From Taenia hydatigena (Eukaryota; Platyhelminthes; Cestoda; Cyclophyllidea; Taeniidae): a stretch of 64,000 nt of DNA. The notes beneath the pieces are model-generated. The model did not search any database. It was not told where the DNA came from and worked only from the letters and a program-made list of their open reading frames with translations. The position numbers were made by a program, and so were the translations under genes. The stretch spans positions 186,001-250,000 of the forward strand of contig JADWOT020001596.1 in NCBI GenBank assembly GCA_036345935.2, read 5' to 3'. Shown here piece after piece: positions 63,401 through 64,000 of the stretch. Position 1 is the stretch's first letter, and the number at the start of each line of letters is the position of its first letter.

Positions 63401-64000
63401 TAATTGCATCTGTGAGACAAACTTGGCAATTGTCGGGTGCACATGAGTGATAACGATGATATTGGCCTGGTGGTTGACAATCTTTGATGGAATACACACA
63501 CATTGTCCACCATGGCCACCCACAAACCCTTTTCGTCGAGGCCCTGGATTTTTGAGACCGTATAATTGCGTAGAAACGGCAGAAGAAAGGACGCCTAAAA
63601 ACCTTGAGCAGTGCAGATCTACGGTGTGGCCACGTAATACTTTACCACCGAATCAAACTTTGCTATTGTTGCTGCAAACTAATTGTTTTTTTCCTTGTAG
63701 TCCTCAATTTACTCTTCTGACCGGGTTGGAATATGATGACCCTAGTGAATCCTTTAAAGTGAGCGTTGTGAAGATGTGAAGCAGCTGCGTTTGCCAGCAT
63801 AAGGATTGATTTCCATCCCATCCCCTTTTCATTAATTTTCTCATGTATGCGCACAATCCTTCAAATACTTTCGATTCTTCCTGATGTAGCTTACAATAGT
63901 AGGCAAAATTTGTTAATTTTGTATAGTTGATCACACCATGAAATTGTAAATGTATACTCGTCCGTCATGATTTTTTTCCTCTAAGTCAGCTATTGCAGCC

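Larger units (their letters stand above)
57166..64000 (+). repeat. Palindrome P2, right arm (continues off the window)
   Basis: Inverse of 45115-51955 (pairs sum to 109115). It contains Snail copy 4. From Snail outward the two P2 arms look almost identical. The inner 57400-57960 stretch carries a cluster of differences from its mirror. The window ends inside the arm. No gene other than Snail is recognised in it. Confidence 0.95.

Overview
The window looks like nuclear DNA of an invertebrate animal. The one recognisable gene is a Snail-family C2H2 zinc-finger repressor with a TATA/CCAAT promoter, one predicted 140-base GT-AG intron and an AATAAA signal. A parasitic flatworm would fit, but nothing seen fixes the phylum. 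I saw no bacterial operon, rRNA, tRNA, CRISPR array, reverse transcriptase or transposase, and outside Snail no open frame exceeds about 135 codons.

The window is built from nested inverted repeats. Palindrome P1 has a left arm (1-4120, continuing off the window), a spacer S1 (4121-9319) and a right arm starting at 9320. Palindrome P2 has a left arm (43049-51955), a spacer S2 (51956-57165) and a right arm (57166-64000, continuing off the window). The P1 right arm can be followed to 19279 and is the mirror image of the P2 left arm. The arms therefore alternate -, +, -, + around S1, a 23.8 kb central region L (19280-43048) and S2. S1 and S2 lie in the same orientation, about 47.8 kb apart. Each arm carries one Snail gene, giving four copies: divergent pairs around S1 and S2, and a convergent pair across L.

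L contains no recognised gene. It holds an older, more diverged palindrome P3 (arms about 22490-27175 and 30055-34705), a relic of the inner arm end (20747-21345), a diverged copy of the outer arm (36605-38765), a diverged tandem copy of part of P3 (34730-35880), and about 4 kb of unrecognised sequence (38766-43047). A single undetermined base at 43048 sits exactly where unique L sequence meets the P2 left arm. This is the main warning that part of the architecture could be an assembly join.

The predicted Snail protein (369 aa in P1, 371 aa in P2) is assembled from a 10-base first exon and one large second exon. It begins MKYD followed by FSIAGIL or FSIASIL, which fits the eh1 motif that binds Groucho/TLE corepressors. 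The usual Snail SNAG start is absent. Four zinc fingers of the Snail type end the protein. The two copies within a palindrome are nearly identical, while P1 and P2 copies differ by about 20 replacements and several indels. This points to arm-to-arm homogenisation or recent formation of each palindrome.
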